A DNA stretch of 7,587 nt from Ferruginibacter sp. GTDB lineage: Bacteria; Bacteroidota; Bacteroidia; Chitinophagales; Chitinophagaceae. The translations under genes and the position numbers were made by a program. The DNA lies in assembly GCA_018882645.1 (NCBI GenBank), contig VERM01000065.1, positions 1 through 7,587 on the forward strand. The letters run 5' to 3'. The notes under the pieces are model-generated. The model saw only the letters and a list, made by a program, of their open reading frames with translations. It made no database searches and was not told where the DNA came from. This document shows, piece after piece, positions 7,209-7,587 of this stretch; within the stretch, counting starts at the first letter, position 1, and each line of letters begins with the position of its first letter.

Positions 7209-7431
7209 GTTATATAAAATTTCCAGGCGACCCAGAACGTATATCGCCTTTGCTGCCATATCGGCTATCGTGCTGATATTCCAATTCGCCTTCAAGGCAG
7301 ATGGAAAAAGCTATATGAATCTAATGCTTCAAAGTGTTCAGGATAGTTTTGAGTTGGACAGAGATAAGGCTATCAACGGCTATTTTATGTGTTATGTTAT
7401 TCTCAATACACTTTTGTGTTATTCAATTTAA
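7186..7431 (+). pseudogene. ABC-2 permease, 5' remnant only (truncated)
   Basis: The start of the membrane partner of the preceding ATPase. From ATG 7186 (ATG 7177 is three codons earlier, but MWSLLQIELYKI is the usual family N-terminus) it has the basic RRPR segment, a first membrane helix at about residues 19-37, a loop containing KADGKSYM, and the beginning of a second helix from about residue 66 (YFMCYVILNTLL). Family members then continue with further helices to roughly 250-300 residues. Here the likeness stops after residue 77 (base about 7416), and CYSI and a stop follow, giving 81 residues. No other frame continues the family sequence, so a simple frameshift does not explain it. With at most two helices it cannot form the usual six-helix permease. 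The break coincides with a sharp fall in G+C. Confidence 0.75.
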
Positions 7432-7544
7432 AAATAAATAAAGTAGAGTATTTAGATTATAAAGAAATGTACACCAAAGCAAATTACGAGATGGTAAGTC
7501 AATTGTTATATAATAGTTTAAACGGGATTAAACGTACAAAATAA
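7419..7544 (+). pseudogene. Probable 3' end of an unrelated gene joined to the broken permease
   Basis: In the frame one base before that of the permease (codons beginning at multiples of three), the DNA after the break stays open to TAA at 7542-7544 and reads like a real C-terminus: KINKVEYLDYKEMYTKANYE, then MVSQLLYNSLNGIKRTK. The composition is balanced and amphipathic rather than low complexity. There is no start codon between the upstream in-frame stop (7365-7367) and ATG 7467, and from that ATG only 25 codons remain. I infer a gene lacking its 5' part, but a small 25-residue protein or chance cannot be excluded. I do not recognise the family. The stop overlaps the next start as TAATG, as in an operon. 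Confidence 0.35.
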
Positions 7545-7587
7545 TGAGAATTGCTATATATATAATAATTTTAATAGGAGTATTCTC
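7544..7587 (+). CDS. Start of an unidentified gene with a hydrophobic N-terminus (partial)
   Basis: ATG 7544 overlaps the preceding stop by one base (TAATG) and opens a frame running off the right edge: MRIAIYIIILIGVF. This is a typical signal peptide or first membrane helix. Only 14 codons are visible, in very AT-rich DNA where hydrophobic Ile-rich frames also arise by chance. The stop-start overlap supports a translationally coupled gene. No function can be assigned. Confidence 0.4.
   Translation, partial: MRIAIYIIILIGVF

Overview
The window looks like chromosomal DNA from a member of the Bacteroidota, probably near Chitinophagales. The evidence is the gene families and their order (radA-comF, and holB followed by a PSP1/RicT-like gene), lipoproteins with short signal peptides, starts without clear Shine-Dalgarno sequences, very AT-rich spacers, and a TAnnTTTG-type -7 promoter element. 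The placement is from recognised family features, not from a database search.

Left block, positions 1-5540, all on the minus strand. Read in the direction of transcription it is radA (DNA repair/branch-migration ATPase), comF (competence-type phosphoribosyltransferase protein), a large parallel beta-helix surface lipoprotein, a lipoprotein glutathione peroxidase, holB (clamp-loader delta' subunit), and the first 12-13 codons of a Cys-rich PSP1/RicT-like gene that runs off the left edge. Gaps are 13, 54, 55, 64 and 93 bases, so this may be one transcription unit or several overlapping ones. A possible internal promoter lies just before the beta-helix gene.

Centre, 5541-6275: a 735-base very AT-rich region between the divergent radA and ABC transporter genes. 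It holds no convincing gene. It does contain a strong hairpin (5664-5702) whose one non-Watson-Crick position is a G-U wobble only when the minus strand is transcribed, and a 9-bp inverted repeat in the radA leader.

Right block, 6276-7587, plus strand: an ABC-2 type exporter with an intact BcrA/LanF-like ATPase overlapping the start of its permease gene. The permease keeps only about 77 family-like residues, then resemblance stops near base 7417 and a stop follows. Beyond that point the DNA falls from about 39% to about 22% G+C (hand counts). It carries what looks like the 3' end of an unrelated gene, then the start of another gene overlapping it by one base (TAATG). This junction is the most unusual thing in the window: a rearrangement or insertion boundary, or an assembly chimera.

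I see no CRISPR array, tRNA, rRNA, complete insertion sequence or defence system, and no convincing undescribed multi-gene system.
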